From NCBI GenBank assembly GCA_036387135.1, contig DASVUH010000075.1:21378-85377 (forward strand): 64,000 nucleotides of DNA, read 5' to 3'. Every line of letters begins with the position of its first letter. Within the stretch, counting starts at the first letter, position 1. The translations under genes and the position numbers were made by a program. The DNA is from JALZCH01 sp036387135. Its GTDB lineage: Bacteria > Acidobacteriota > Blastocatellia > Pyrinomonadales > Pyrinomonadaceae. This document shows positions 44,548-53,452 of this stretch, in pieces. The notes under the pieces were generated by a model. It ran no database searches. It saw only the letters and a program-made list of their open reading frames with translations, and had not been told where the DNA came from.

Positions 44548-45852
44548 GTGACTACAGCCGCAATTAAACTTTCAACATCTCGAAGCCGCGCTTTGCTCAT
44601 TTTGCCGGCGATTTTACTGCTCGTCGCGGCGTTTTTCGTCGTTCGCTGGTGCTTTGCTCAATCAATTACAGAACAAGCCGAATCTGCGGAGCTTGCCGAT
44701 TTTGCAGTCAATCTGGCACCGGATTTGTCGCCGCCGCATTACGCGCTCGGCGTCATCAGCGAAAAAACGTTTTCGCCCGAAGCGGACACTGTGGCTTTGC
44801 GCGAATACGAACGGGCGACGGCGCTTTCGCCGCACGATTTTCGTTTATGGCTCGCTTTGGGCAGAATGCGCGAGCGAACCGGCGACTCGGAAGCAGCGGA
44901 AAAAGCGATTCGCAAAGCCGCCGAGCTTGCTCCGGCTTACGCACAGATTCATTGGACGCTCGGCAACATTTTGCTGCGGCGCGGCGAAACCGACGAAGCG
45001 TTTGCCGAAATAAGTTTTGCGGCGCGGCAAAATCCGACTTATGCTGCACCCGCAGTCGGCGCGGCGATGCAAACTTTCGGAGCGGACAACATTGACGAGA
45101 TTTTGCGCCGCGTCGGAAATTCAACCGAGGCGCGCGCCGCTTTAATCGGCTTTCTTGCGAAAGACGGCAAGTTCGAGCAATCTCTGAACATTTGGAACGG
45201 ACTTTCCGAAGAAGAAAAAGGCACGCATAAAGATCAGGGCAAATCTTTGTTCAACTCTTTGCTCGAAGCAAAACGGTTTCGTCTCGCGCAAACGCTTTAC
45301 GCCGAGCTTCCCGCGACTGAAGACTCGGAAAAAACGTCGGTCGGAAAAATTTCAAATCCTGATTTTGAAAGCGACCGAATTTCGACTCCGACTGAGCTGC
45401 TTCCGTTCTCGTGGTTTATCCCCGACGGCGCAGAACCGGCAATCGCATTCGATACATCGGCTCGGCACGGCGGAACGCGCAGCTTGCAGCTTGCGTTCAG
45501 AACCGTTTCCGGTCAGGATTTGCGGCAAGTCACGCAAACCGTAACCGTTGAATCCGGCGCTCGTTATCGTCTCTCGTTTTACGCCCGAACCGCCGGTTTA
45601 AAAACAAGCGCGACCGTGCTTTGGAACATTGAAGACGCCGCCGACGGCAAGGTTTTAGCTGCGTCTCCGCCGGTTTCGACCGGCGACAGCGATTGGCAGC
45701 AATTGACGATTGATTTTGCCGCGTCGCCGAAAACCGAAGCCGTCAACATCAAATTGGCGCGTGCCGCCTGCACTCTGTCGCCGTGCGCTCTGGTCGGGCG
45801 AATCTGGTTTGACGATTTCAGCTTGCAGAAAATTGACTTGGTAAAAAATTGA
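44548..45852 (+). CDS. TPR protein with C-terminal carbohydrate-binding-like domain
   Basis: A 434-aa protein starting with GTG five bases after the preceding gene. It has an N-terminal membrane anchor (LLILPAILLLVAAFFVVRW), then 3-4 TPR-like helical repeats (YERATALSPHDFRLWLALGRM, IRKAAELAPAYAQIHWTLGNILL). The last 150 residues form a beta-sandwich with YRLSFYARTAGL and WQQLTIDFAA, typical of galactose-binding-like (CBM) folds. It is likely anchored in the inner membrane with its TPR region in the periplasm, coupled to the ligase/polymerase next to it. Function is inferred. Confidence 0.72.
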   Translation: MTTAAIKLSTSRSRALLILPAILLLVAAFFVVRWCFAQSITEQAESAELADFAVNLAPDLSPPHYALGVISEKTFSPEADTVALREYERATALSPHDFRLWLALGRMRERTGDSEAAEKAIRKAAELAPAYAQIHWTLGNILLRRGETDEAFAEISFAARQNPTYAAPAVGAAMQTFGADNIDEILRRVGNSTEARAALIGFLAKDGKFEQSLNIWNGLSEEEKGTHKDQGKSLFNSLLEAKRFRLAQTLYAELPATEDSEKTSVGKISNPDFESDRISTPTELLPFSWFIPDGAEPAIAFDTSARHGGTRSLQLAFRTVSGQDLRQVTQTVTVESGARYRLSFYARTAGLKTSATVLWNIEDAADGKVLAASPPVSTGDSDWQQLTIDFAASPKTEAVNIKLARAACTLSPCALVGRIWFDDFSLQKIDLVKN

Positions 45853-45858
45853 ACTGTA

Positions 45859-47271
45859 GTGGTTAAAGAAGAAAAAATTGTTCATCCCGATTCGGATTGG
45901 ATCGGCGCGACGGTCATCGAAGAAAAACCGACGCGCCCGAGCCGTATTATAATTTTCGTTTTGTGCGCCTCGTTAATCGTAGCGGTTTTAGCATACGGCG
46001 CGGTTGATTACTGGGCTTTGGGGTTGCAGACAATTGGCGCGACCGTTATCGGTTTATTGTGGCTGTGGGACGCGGCAATTCGCAAAGAATTTCGTTTCAG
46101 CCGGAGCCTGCTCCAGCTTCCGCTCCTCGGTTTGTTTTTGATCGGCTGCGTGCAGCTTCTGCCGCTTCGGGATGTTTCCGCTTTTAACCAACTGCTCGGC
46201 GCGCCAGCCGCCGCGGCGCTCACGATGGACGCGGGCGCGACTCGCTTTTTTCTGGTTCAACAATTTGTTTATCTGATTTATTTTGCCGCCGCGCTGACGT
46301 TCATCAACGACCAGAAACGCCTTCGCGCAGTCACCGTTACGATTTTGACTTTCGGTTTGGCAATTGCGGTTTTTGCCGTCATTCAGGGCTTTAGCAGCGA
46401 AAACAAAATTTATTGGTCGCGCTACAATCCCGCCGCGGTTCCGTTCGGCACTTACGTCAACCGCCATCATTTCGCCGCGCTGATGGAAATGATGGTTGCG
46501 CTCGCGCTCGGTCTGCTTTACGCCAAGGCGATTGAAAAAGAACTCTGGACGCTGCAAATCTTTGCCGCCGTGATAATGTGCATCGCGCTGATTTTTACAG
46601 GCTCGCGCGGCGCGATAGTGAGTCTTTTGGCAATTGTCGGATTTCTCACGCTTTTCAGTCCAAGAGCCGCCAAAACTCGCGACGACGAGAGGAAATCTTC
46701 TTCGCCGCGCCGCAAAATTTTATCTGCGGCGGGCGGATTATTGCTTGTTTTGGCATTGATTGGAATTGTTGCGGTGCTCGGCGGCGAAAGCGATCTGCTT
46801 CGCGCCGTCGGTTTAAGCCATTCGGGAGACGACGTTACCAACGGACGGCTGCATTTCTGGCAAACGACTTTGCAAGTCTTCCGCGACAACCCGATTTTAG
46901 GCGTCGGGCTGGACGCTCTACCCTCCGCTTACACTCGCTACGACACCTGGAACGGCGTTTACCGCATCGAGCGAGCGCACAACGATTATTTACAGATTCT
47001 GGCTGAAAGCGGCATTTTCGGTTTCGTTTGTCTGGCGGCGTTTTTGTATTTTCTTTTCCGGCGCGGCTGGCAAATTATGACCACCTCGCGCGACAGCTTT
47101 CGCCGCGGAGTCGCTTTAGGCGCGCTTGCCGGATGCTTCGGGATTGCAATACACAGTTTCTTCGATTTTCCGCTCCGCACACCCGCAAACTCGCTCGTCT
47201 TTCTCATTCTGGCAGCGCTTGCGACGGTTCAAATCAGCTATCCGAAACTGCACCGCAAACGGAATAAATAG
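45859..47271 (+). CDS. O-antigen ligase/polymerase family membrane protein
   Basis: A 470-aa polytopic protein (about 11 segments) with the Wzy_C/RfaL domain. It has a long periplasmic loop between GSRGAIVSLLAIVGFL and GRLHFWQTTLQVFRDNPILGVGLDALPSAY, then ERAHNDYLQILAESGIFG with the conserved His, as in WaaL and Wzy enzymes. It would transfer or polymerise undecaprenyl-linked chains. GTG start six bases after the preceding gene, so one operon with the initiating transferase and TPR gene. Whether it is a ligase or a polymerase cannot be decided. Confidence 0.85.
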   Translation: MVKEEKIVHPDSDWIGATVIEEKPTRPSRIIIFVLCASLIVAVLAYGAVDYWALGLQTIGATVIGLLWLWDAAIRKEFRFSRSLLQLPLLGLFLIGCVQLLPLRDVSAFNQLLGAPAAAALTMDAGATRFFLVQQFVYLIYFAAALTFINDQKRLRAVTVTILTFGLAIAVFAVIQGFSSENKIYWSRYNPAAVPFGTYVNRHHFAALMEMMVALALGLLYAKAIEKELWTLQIFAAVIMCIALIFTGSRGAIVSLLAIVGFLTLFSPRAAKTRDDERKSSSPRRKILSAAGGLLLVLALIGIVAVLGGESDLLRAVGLSHSGDDVTNGRLHFWQTTLQVFRDNPILGVGLDALPSAYTRYDTWNGVYRIERAHNDYLQILAESGIFGFVCLAAFLYFLFRRGWQIMTTSRDSFRRGVALGALAGCFGIAIHSFFDFPLRTPANSLVFLILAALATVQISYPKLHRKRNK

Positions 47272-47308
47272 CGCTGAAGCTGTATTAAAATACGAAGGCT
47301 CGTTTCTA

Positions 47309-47342
47309 AGCTAAGATTTAAATTTAATCACTAATCTTAGCT
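47309..47342. terminator. Hairpin between convergent genes
   Basis: AGCTAAGATT (47309-47318) pairs perfectly with AATCTTAGCT (47333-47342) across a 14-base AT-rich loop. It covers the stop codon of the minus-strand VWA gene and follows the plus-strand polymerase gene by about 40 bases. There is no clear T run, so the strength as a terminator is uncertain. Confidence 0.5.
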
Positions 47343-50300
47343 CGTCAATCTGCGGTAAATATTCGGCATTCGTTCGGGCAAACTCAAAACGTCGTCAATA
47401 ATCGTATAGCCGACATCGCCGTATAAATCTTTTAATTCCTGTTCGCTTTCGCGGTCAATCGTGATGCAAAACGGCGTGATGCCGTTTAGTTTGGCGTCTC
47501 TTAAGGCTTCTCTGACATCTTCGCGCGCATATTTCGCGTCGCCGTAATCGTGGTCGTAAGGTCGCCCGTCGGTTAAAATCACGAGCAGTTTGGTGCGCGA
47601 TTCCTGTCTGAGCAATTTGTTTGCCGCGTGGCGGATTGCAGCGCCGAGTCGGGTGTTGTTTTGAAACGTGATGCCGCCGATTCGTCGTTCAATTTCCTCC
47701 GAGTATTTTTCCTGAAAATCTTTGACGACGTAAAATTTGACGTTTCGCCGACCTTCGGAAGTAAAACCGTAAATCGAATAAACGTCGCCGACCGCTTCCA
47801 GAGCTTCGCTCATTAACACAAGTCCTTCTTTTTCGATTTCGATAATCCGTCTTCCGGGATGCGTGTACGGCTGCAAAGGATTGCGCGTGATTGTTCTGGC
47901 GGTCGAAGAAGATTGGTCGAGCAGAAACGCGACGGCGACATCGCGCTGTTTGCGTAATTTTTTGGTGTAAAGACGCTCGGAAACGTGACCGTCGCGAGCG
48001 CGGCGGTCAATTACGTAATCAATGACGGCGTTTAAATCGTAATCTTCGCCGTCAACTTCGTTGTGAATCCTGGTCAGATTTTCCGGTTTCATCATTTGAA
48101 ATTGATGCCGGACGGAAGAAATCGTGCCTTTGTAGCGCTCGCGCGTTAATTCGACAAATTGACGGTCGCCGCGACGAGTGCGTTTTTCGATCACGCGGCT
48201 CCAGCCCAGGCGATAATCGCCCAAATCTCTGTCCCATTCGTCGTAATCGAAAGCGGTTTCGCCGGCTTCGAGCGGCTGTTCCGGGATTTCGTTGTTCGCC
48301 CAGCTTTCAGCGCCCTGCCAATCTTCCGGTTCGGATTCTTCTTCGAGATTGTTCCAGGCGTTGAAAAGATCGCGCGCGTCGCGCAGTTGCTGGCGGCGCT
48401 CTTCCGTTTGATCGCCTTCATCCGAAATTTCGATTGTGTTTTCGCTCCTGTTTTCTGCAGCGGTTTCTTCCGATTGTTCGTCGGTTTCGTTTTGCGTCTG
48501 ATTTTCCTGAGTCACATTCTGGAAAAGTGAATAAACCCGACTTGCCGCCATTAAACTATCGGCGACGGTTGATTTTTCCGAAGTCAGGTAATCAGCAACA
48601 ACCGTTTCCAATTCGGAAACAATTTGCGTGTAAAATTTGCGCGCATCATCGTTTGCGCCGCCTAAAAGTGTGATTTGAAAAAGCAGCTCAAACGGCACAT
48701 GATTTATTGGAACATCCAAAATCGCTGGGCGCGCCGCTTGCAGATGCTGCTGCATAAAATCCAAATCGCGCCGCAAACCGCGATATGCGAGCCGCAAACG
48801 GCGATCAATTCTGCCGTTTTCGAGCGTTGTAAAAATCTTTCGCGCCAGCATCGGCTGGGGAAAAAGCTGTAAAGCCGGGCGATAATCGGAATCCGGCGGC
48901 ATCAATTTGCGCCGCTCGCGGTCAAACAACATTTGCGCTTCGGGCGGCAATGCATTCTCGCCTTTTTGCACTTCTTCGAGATAACCGGCGAGCGAAAAAG
49001 CATCGCGCTCTTCGGCGGTCGCTTCGTAAATTTCAGTCAGAGTCGCGTAAGCGGCTTTTAATTCTTTGGTGTCGCGCGCGTGCGTCCCGAATTCGATTTG
49101 CCCTGCGCCGTGCGCCGCGAGGACTTTGTAAAGCCGGAAATCAAGCTCGTCGTCACCAAATTCCGAGATGGAAGCGGGGAGATAAATCGTTTTTCCGTCG
49201 TTAATTCTCGATTCCTGCGGCACGGCGGCGAGCGGCTGGACTTCGATTTGTCTGCCCGTCAAACCCTCGACGTAAAGCCGCAAAGTCGTCTGCACGGCGT
49301 CGAGCGGTAAACCTTCCGAGCCTTCGTGCAAACGGTCGTTGCTGCGGCGCGTTTCCAGAGCAAAATAGCTGCGGCGAGCGCGCGGATTGTCGAATTTTTC
49401 GGCTCTTAATCCTTCACGAACCCAATCTTCAAACTGTCCGACCGAAACTTGTTTCAAAGCACGCCCGCTCGCCCGAAAACTTGCCAGCGCGCTTTCCGCG
49501 TCTATTTGGGCAATTTCGTTTGTAAGCTCTAAAACTCTGGTCGTTAGCGACGACAATTCTTCGGATTTTCTGATTGCCGCGATTTGCCTGAAAAACGTCG
49601 GACTCGAACGCACAAAAGCGATTAAAACCGCGTTTCCATGCCGAGCGACGGTCAACAAAGTTTCGCGCCATGCCTCAAAAGATTGCGGCACGCGGCGCAG
49701 AACAACGCCGCCCGAATTAACGAAATGAAGCGTCACGCTGCCGCCGTATTCGAGAAATTGAGCGGCGGAGTTTAGCAAATTAATCGAATCCGCTGACGAT
49801 AAATCTCTTAACGCTTCGGGCAGAGTTTCCCATAAATCCGACGCCATTCCGCCAGCTCGCGCCGCGAAAAACGAAGCGAGATTTGCCGCGGCAGTCGTTA
49901 CGACAATTTTTTCTTCCGCGCTGAATCGCTCGAAAAATTCGATTGTCGGAACTGTGGCGCGTAAGAAATCGGAGCTGTGTTTGGCACTGCGTTGGGCAAT
50001 GTCTGCGGCGACGCGGAAAACGGCGCGCAGAATTTCTTCCGATTGAATTTTGGCGGCGATTTCGGGCGCATTTTGAAAAGTTTCGACCGCAACAGTGCCG
50101 GACAAAACGAGTTGACGCTGGCAAACCGCGAAAATCATTTGCCGGATTTCCGCCGGAATCGGCGCGTAATCGGCGACGCCGCGCCCGAAAAAACCAGCGC
50201 CCGCGTCCGCATTGATCATTGCCAGACGGCGACCGATTTCGCCCCACGCGCGGATTTCGTCCGGTTCTAAAATCTCCGCCGCGTCGGGCGCGGCTTGCAA

Positions 50301-50462
50301 GAATTCGCCGCTCGCTTTCAGGCTGACGCCCGCCACGCTCGCGCTCGTTTCCAAAATAGCTCTTGATTTTTCCGTTTCCAATTTGCTCAAATCTTTCGCC
50401 AATTTCGTCAAACCGCGCTTCTCGCCGTTTTTCTCCCCACCTTTTTCATCGCCAATTTTCAT
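47337..50462 (-). CDS. NorD/CbbO-like VWA-domain protein
   Basis: A 1041-aa protein. Its long helical N-terminal part (about 800 residues) with an acidic low-complexity stretch near 650-720 precedes a von Willebrand A domain: VAFLLDQSSSTA (MIDAS, about residue 850), NNTRLGAAIRH and LLVILTDGRPYDHDY. This matches NorD, CbbO and similar adaptors that work with MoxR-type AAA+ ATPases to insert metals or remodel enzyme complexes. No MoxR gene is in the window. The Ala/Glu-rich N-terminus has no signal peptide, so it is cytoplasmic. Its target is unknown. Confidence 0.85.
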   Translation of the reverse strand: MKIGDEKGGEKNGEKRGLTKLAKDLSKLETEKSRAILETSASVAGVSLKASGEFLQAAPDAAEILEPDEIRAWGEIGRRLAMINADAGAGFFGRGVADYAPIPAEIRQMIFAVCQRQLVLSGTVAVETFQNAPEIAAKIQSEEILRAVFRVAADIAQRSAKHSSDFLRATVPTIEFFERFSAEEKIVVTTAAANLASFFAARAGGMASDLWETLPEALRDLSSADSINLLNSAAQFLEYGGSVTLHFVNSGGVVLRRVPQSFEAWRETLLTVARHGNAVLIAFVRSSPTFFRQIAAIRKSEELSSLTTRVLELTNEIAQIDAESALASFRASGRALKQVSVGQFEDWVREGLRAEKFDNPRARRSYFALETRRSNDRLHEGSEGLPLDAVQTTLRLYVEGLTGRQIEVQPLAAVPQESRINDGKTIYLPASISEFGDDELDFRLYKVLAAHGAGQIEFGTHARDTKELKAAYATLTEIYEATAEERDAFSLAGYLEEVQKGENALPPEAQMLFDRERRKLMPPDSDYRPALQLFPQPMLARKIFTTLENGRIDRRLRLAYRGLRRDLDFMQQHLQAARPAILDVPINHVPFELLFQITLLGGANDDARKFYTQIVSELETVVADYLTSEKSTVADSLMAASRVYSLFQNVTQENQTQNETDEQSEETAAENRSENTIEISDEGDQTEERRQQLRDARDLFNAWNNLEEESEPEDWQGAESWANNEIPEQPLEAGETAFDYDEWDRDLGDYRLGWSRVIEKRTRRGDRQFVELTRERYKGTISSVRHQFQMMKPENLTRIHNEVDGEDYDLNAVIDYVIDRRARDGHVSERLYTKKLRKQRDVAVAFLLDQSSSTARTITRNPLQPYTHPGRRIIEIEKEGLVLMSEALEAVGDVYSIYGFTSEGRRNVKFYVVKDFQEKYSEEIERRIGGITFQNNTRLGAAIRHAANKLLRQESRTKLLVILTDGRPYDHDYGDAKYAREDVREALRDAKLNGITPFCITIDRESEQELKDLYGDVGYTIIDDVLSLPERMPNIYRRLTS

Positions 50463-50498
50463 CTTATTTTTAGCTTAGAAAAACGTGAAAGCTAAATC

Positions 50499-50570
50499 AA
50501 TTACGAATTGTGGAATCTCTTCTTTTAAAAATATTCCACAATTCGTAATTCGTAATTTGAAATTCGTAAT
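50499..50570. repeat. Inverted repeat plus AATTCGT heptamer array
   Basis: AATTACGAATTGTGGAAT (50499-50516) is the perfect reverse complement of 50533-50550 (18 bp, 16-base loop), forming a strong hairpin. The right arm runs into seven-base units (AATTCGT, AATTCGT, AATTTGA, AATTCGT) up to about 50570. It lies between two minus-strand genes and may end transcription of the upstream one, but repeat expansion explains the structure as well. Confidence 0.65.
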
Positions 50571-50572
50571 TG

Positions 50573-52078
50573 TTATCGAGGCGGTTTTCCATCCGGGTAA
50601 ATAAAAACGTGAAAGCAGGCGTTGACGTTGTATTCGATGAGCGCATCCAAAACGCCTCTGTTTTCCAGGTCGGCGAGTCGGCGCATCACAAAATTTTGCT
50701 CTTCGGCGGACATATGTTTGCGCCCCAAATCGAATGTGCAGCCGGATGTGTGCGGCGGGAGACTGCCGGGACCGCGCACCTTGAACGAGTTCGGATTTAC
50801 CTGATTGAGCTTGATTTGATAATCCATCGAGCGCGTCAGAGATGTAACGCGCAGCGGGCGATTGAATTGTTTTTTATAAGCGGCAGCGATTTCCTCCAAA
50901 ACGCGACGCGCCGAAGGATGAAACATTCTGAGCAGGCGGATGCGCATTTGTTTGCGGTCGCGTCCGCTGCTTAAATCATATTTCAGACCGCCGAAATTTT
51001 GCGATAGATTCGACAAAAATCGAAATTTTTCCGAAGCCTGCGGAATCGGATTGTATTGCGTTTCAAAATCAAATGAGGTGAATGCGTCTTCGGTCGCGCT
51101 GCTTCCGACTTCGAGAAAATAATCGTCGGTTGCCATCGGCAATTCGATCAGCTCGCCTTTCAGTCGTTTTTCCGCCAAATCGGCAAAATCCATCGGCACT
51201 TTATAATTTAAAACGTTAATCAACTCGCGGATTTTCGCCGTTTGTTTGGGAACGCCGCGTTCCGAAAGCGGAGCGGGCGGATCGAGTCCGGCGGGACGCT
51301 CGCCTGTATTGGTGCGTGGTTCGAGCGCGCGGGCTTTTTGCTGTTCCCAAAAAGCTCGGGTGACGTTTAATTTTTGGTCTTCGGTCGAAGCGTCCGTAGC
51401 CGCAATCGTAACGTCTTCGATGTCTTCGGTTTTAATTTCTTCCTGCGTTTCTTCCAACAGCTTGAGCAGTTCTTCGATCTCTTCGTTGGTCGGGTCTTTT
51501 TTGAGCGGATCAACAATTCCTTGTCCGATTTCTGTTTGATTCGGTTCCGGCGTCCGCGCGTTTCTGCCGTTTGTATTGTTTCCCAATCGCGGCGCAACGA
51601 TAAAAACTCCGATGAGCGCCAGCGAAATGATAAAAACCGACAAAACGACGGCGGCAATTAAAATCGTCCGTTGTCCGTTATTCTTCGGCTGTTCGTTGTT
51701 CGTTGTTCGTTGCTCGTTGTTGGCTGCGTTTTCAGGCTTTGGGCTTTCGGCTTTCTGCTTTGGGCTTTGTGCGGAGGCGCGGATTTGGACGAAGATTCTG
51801 GTGTTGTCGCCGAGCCGGATTTCGTCGCCGTCGAAAATGCGAGCGCCTTCGGAGTTGATTTGTTTGCCGTTTAAAAATGTGCCGTTGGTTGAATTTTCAT
51901 CAAAAATCCAGACTTCCCCGTCGTGCTGTTCAAAAGTCGTGTGGCGGCGCGACAAACCGGCGTCGTTGAGAATTAAATCCGACAATTCGGTGCGCCCGAC
52001 AGTTAAATTACCGGCGTCAAGTGTGCGGGTTTGTTCGCCTTCGGGCGAGTTAATAATGAGCGTAATTTCGCGCGACAT
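50573..52078 (-). CDS. FHA-domain membrane protein with DUF5715-like C-terminus
   Basis: A 501-aa protein. An N-terminal FHA domain (LTVGRTELSDLIL, LSRRHTTFEQHDGEVWIFDENSTNGTFLNGKQI) binds phospho-Thr peptides. Then comes a repeat-built linker (about 103-136) and one transmembrane segment (TILIAAVVLSVFIISLALIGVFIV). The outer part ends in the DUF5715 pattern RVTSLTRSMDYQIKLNQ, LPPHTSGCTFDLGRKHM, NVNACFHVFIYPDG, which is related to LAS/M15 peptidases (the HTSGCTFD and FHVF His/Asp set). It may link a phosphorylation signal to wall hydrolysis. No strong ribosome binding site at the ATG. Confidence 0.8.
   Translation of the reverse strand: MSREITLIINSPEGEQTRTLDAGNLTVGRTELSDLILNDAGLSRRHTTFEQHDGEVWIFDENSTNGTFLNGKQINSEGARIFDGDEIRLGDNTRIFVQIRASAQSPKQKAESPKPENAANNEQRTTNNEQPKNNGQRTILIAAVVLSVFIISLALIGVFIVAPRLGNNTNGRNARTPEPNQTEIGQGIVDPLKKDPTNEEIEELLKLLEETQEEIKTEDIEDVTIAATDASTEDQKLNVTRAFWEQQKARALEPRTNTGERPAGLDPPAPLSERGVPKQTAKIRELINVLNYKVPMDFADLAEKRLKGELIELPMATDDYFLEVGSSATEDAFTSFDFETQYNPIPQASEKFRFLSNLSQNFGGLKYDLSSGRDRKQMRIRLLRMFHPSARRVLEEIAAAYKKQFNRPLRVTSLTRSMDYQIKLNQVNPNSFKVRGPGSLPPHTSGCTFDLGRKHMSAEEQNFVMRRLADLENRGVLDALIEYNVNACFHVFIYPDGKPPR
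51667..51769. repeat. Two heptamer arrays inside the FHA gene
   Basis: Inside the coding sequence, 51690-51724 consists of five TGTTCGT-type seven-base units (the first three perfect) with degenerate units before it, and 51735-51769 of five GGCTTTG-type units. Read on the minus strand they encode the linker rich in AESPKPE and NNEQRTTNNEQ. Because 7 is not a multiple of 3, the peptide repeats only every 21 bases, as seen. Confidence 0.75.
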
Positions 52079-52128
52079 TTTTCGTTCAATTCGGTTCGTT
52101 TGGAGCTATTTCACGAATGAAAAGACGC

Positions 52129-52225
52129 AAACTGTAAACTATGCACTATTAACTATCAACTATCTCGTAAAGAAACAAAGACTCTGCCAAACAGTTTACA
52201 GTTGAAAGTTGATAGTTGACAGTTG
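52129..52225. repeat. Intergenic heptamer arrays in inverted orientation
   Basis: 52129-52163 has five units ending in ACTAT or ACTGT; 52191-52225 has five units of the type ACAGTTG and ATAGTTG. The two sides are inverted relative to each other (CAACTAT against ATAGTTG) and could fold into a long imperfect hairpin between the divergent FHA gene and the plus-strand small gene. The rest of this intergenic region (52079-52351) must hold promoters for both, which I cannot place. Confidence 0.7.
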
Positions 52226-52351
52226 CTGCGAATTCCAGCCTTTCGAGAATCTCCTGTTGCTAATAGCAAGCGTTTTGTACGCATTCGCGCATTGAAAATA
52301 TCGGGAAATTGCTAAAATCCAAAATTAAAAATACACGGAAAGGGGAAAATT

Positions 52352-52570
52352 ATGTCAAGCGCAATCGGTCAAAAAAAGAATCAGCCGCCAACCGGCGAAG
52401 GGAAAAATCAAAGTCCGAACAAAGGCGAGGCACAGGAACTCGATAAACGCTCGGAAGTTTTGCAGGCAGAGCGAAATCACCCGGAAATGAATATGGAGGC
52501 GGCGGATGAAACTTCGGATATGGTTCAGGATATGGATGTGCCGCAAAAACGCGAGCGCGCCGGGCGCTAA
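52352..52570 (+). CDS. Small hydrophilic protein of unknown function
   Basis: A 72-aa protein beginning MSSAIGQKKNQPP, with a strong ribosome binding site (GGAAAGGGG) about 8 bases before its ATG. It is rich in Gln, Glu, Lys, Asn and Pro, has no hydrophobic segment and no Cys, and is probably disordered; the end is DMDVPQKRERAGR. It is six bases upstream of the alpha/beta hydrolase gene and would be co-transcribed with it. No family recognised. Confidence 0.6.
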   Translation: MSSAIGQKKNQPPTGEGKNQSPNKGEAQELDKRSEVLQAERNHPEMNMEAADETSDMVQDMDVPQKRERAGR

Positions 52571-52576
52571 ATTCTG

Positions 52577-53368
52577 ATGAAAGCAAAAATCGGCGGCAGA
52601 GAAATCGGCTATGAAGATGCGGGAGCCGGGGCTTGCATAGTTTTGCTCCACGGACATCCGCTCAATCGCTCGATGTGGAGCGCGCAGGTTGAGGCTTTGC
52701 AGGCGAATTACCGCCTAATTTGCCCGGATTTGCGCGGTTACGGAGAAACGGCGGCAGTTTCCGACGTTTCGACGATGAGCGAAATGGCGCAGGATGTCGC
52801 CGCATTGCTCGATTATTTGAAACTTGAAACGATTATTCTCGCTGGTCTTTCGATGGGCGGTTACGCCGCGCTCGAATTTTACAATTTGTTTCCAAATCGC
52901 GTTTCCGCGCTCGTTTTAGCAGACACGAAAGCCGCGAGCGATACGGAGGAAGCGCGTCAAAAGCGTTTTGAAACGGCGGAAAAAATAGAAAAAGAAGGAA
53001 TCGAGCCGCTCGCCGATGAAATGCTGCCGAAAATTCTCGCGCCCGTGACTCGCTCAACGAAACCGGAGATTGTCGGGCGAGTGCGGCAAATGATGTTGGC
53101 GACAAATCCGGTCGGCGCGGCAGCCGCTTTGCGGGGAATGGCGGAGCGTAACGACCACACAAAACTGCTGGCGAAAATCAGCGTGCCGACGCTTGTTATC
53201 GTCGGCGAAACGGACGAATTGATTCCGCCCGCCGAAGCCGAAAAGATGAATCAAGCGATAAAGGATTCTCGGCTGGTGAAAATCTCAAATGCCGGGCATT
53301 TATCGCCGCTTGAAAATCCGGCTGAATTTAACCCGGCTTTATTGAATTTCCTTTCTGCAATTCGATAA
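52577..53368 (+). CDS. Alpha/beta hydrolase
   Basis: A 263-aa hydrolase. The oxyanion HGHP turn is at 25-28, DLRGYGET at 51-58, and the nucleophile elbow GLSMGG (Ser92) is followed by an acid (ETDELIPP, about 216) and the catalytic His (NAGHLSPLENP, about 247). The lid region is short, as in esterases and 3-oxoadipate enol-lactonase-like proteins. No signal peptide, cytoplasmic. The substrate is not determined by the sequence. Confidence 0.85.
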   Translation: MKAKIGGREIGYEDAGAGACIVLLHGHPLNRSMWSAQVEALQANYRLICPDLRGYGETAAVSDVSTMSEMAQDVAALLDYLKLETIILAGLSMGGYAALEFYNLFPNRVSALVLADTKAASDTEEARQKRFETAEKIEKEGIEPLADEMLPKILAPVTRSTKPEIVGRVRQMMLATNPVGAAAALRGMAERNDHTKLLAKISVPTLVIVGETDELIPPAEAEKMNQAIKDSRLVKISNAGHLSPLENPAEFNPALLNFLSAIR

Positions 53369-53375
53369 AAAACGG

Positions 53376-53410
53376 CGTCTTTGCGTGATTTTTAATTTCA
53401 CGCAAAGACG
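53376..53410. terminator. Terminator shared by convergent genes
   Basis: CGTCTTTGCGTGA (53376-53388) and TCACGCAAAGACG (53398-53410) are perfect 13-bp complements with a 9-base loop. On the minus strand it is followed by CCGTTTTTT, so it mainly terminates the S74 protein gene; the plus side has no T run and would work weakly for the hydrolase gene. Confidence 0.82.
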
Positions 53411-53452
53411 TCAGGAGGAAAAGCATTTTCGACATCAGTTGTCTTTTCTCGT

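Noticed and set aside
44649..45124. Open frames of more than 100 codons on both strands within the TPR gene
   Set aside because: They are Arg/Cys-rich shadow translations of a GC-rich gene, a known artefact, and the TPR protein accounts for the sequence.
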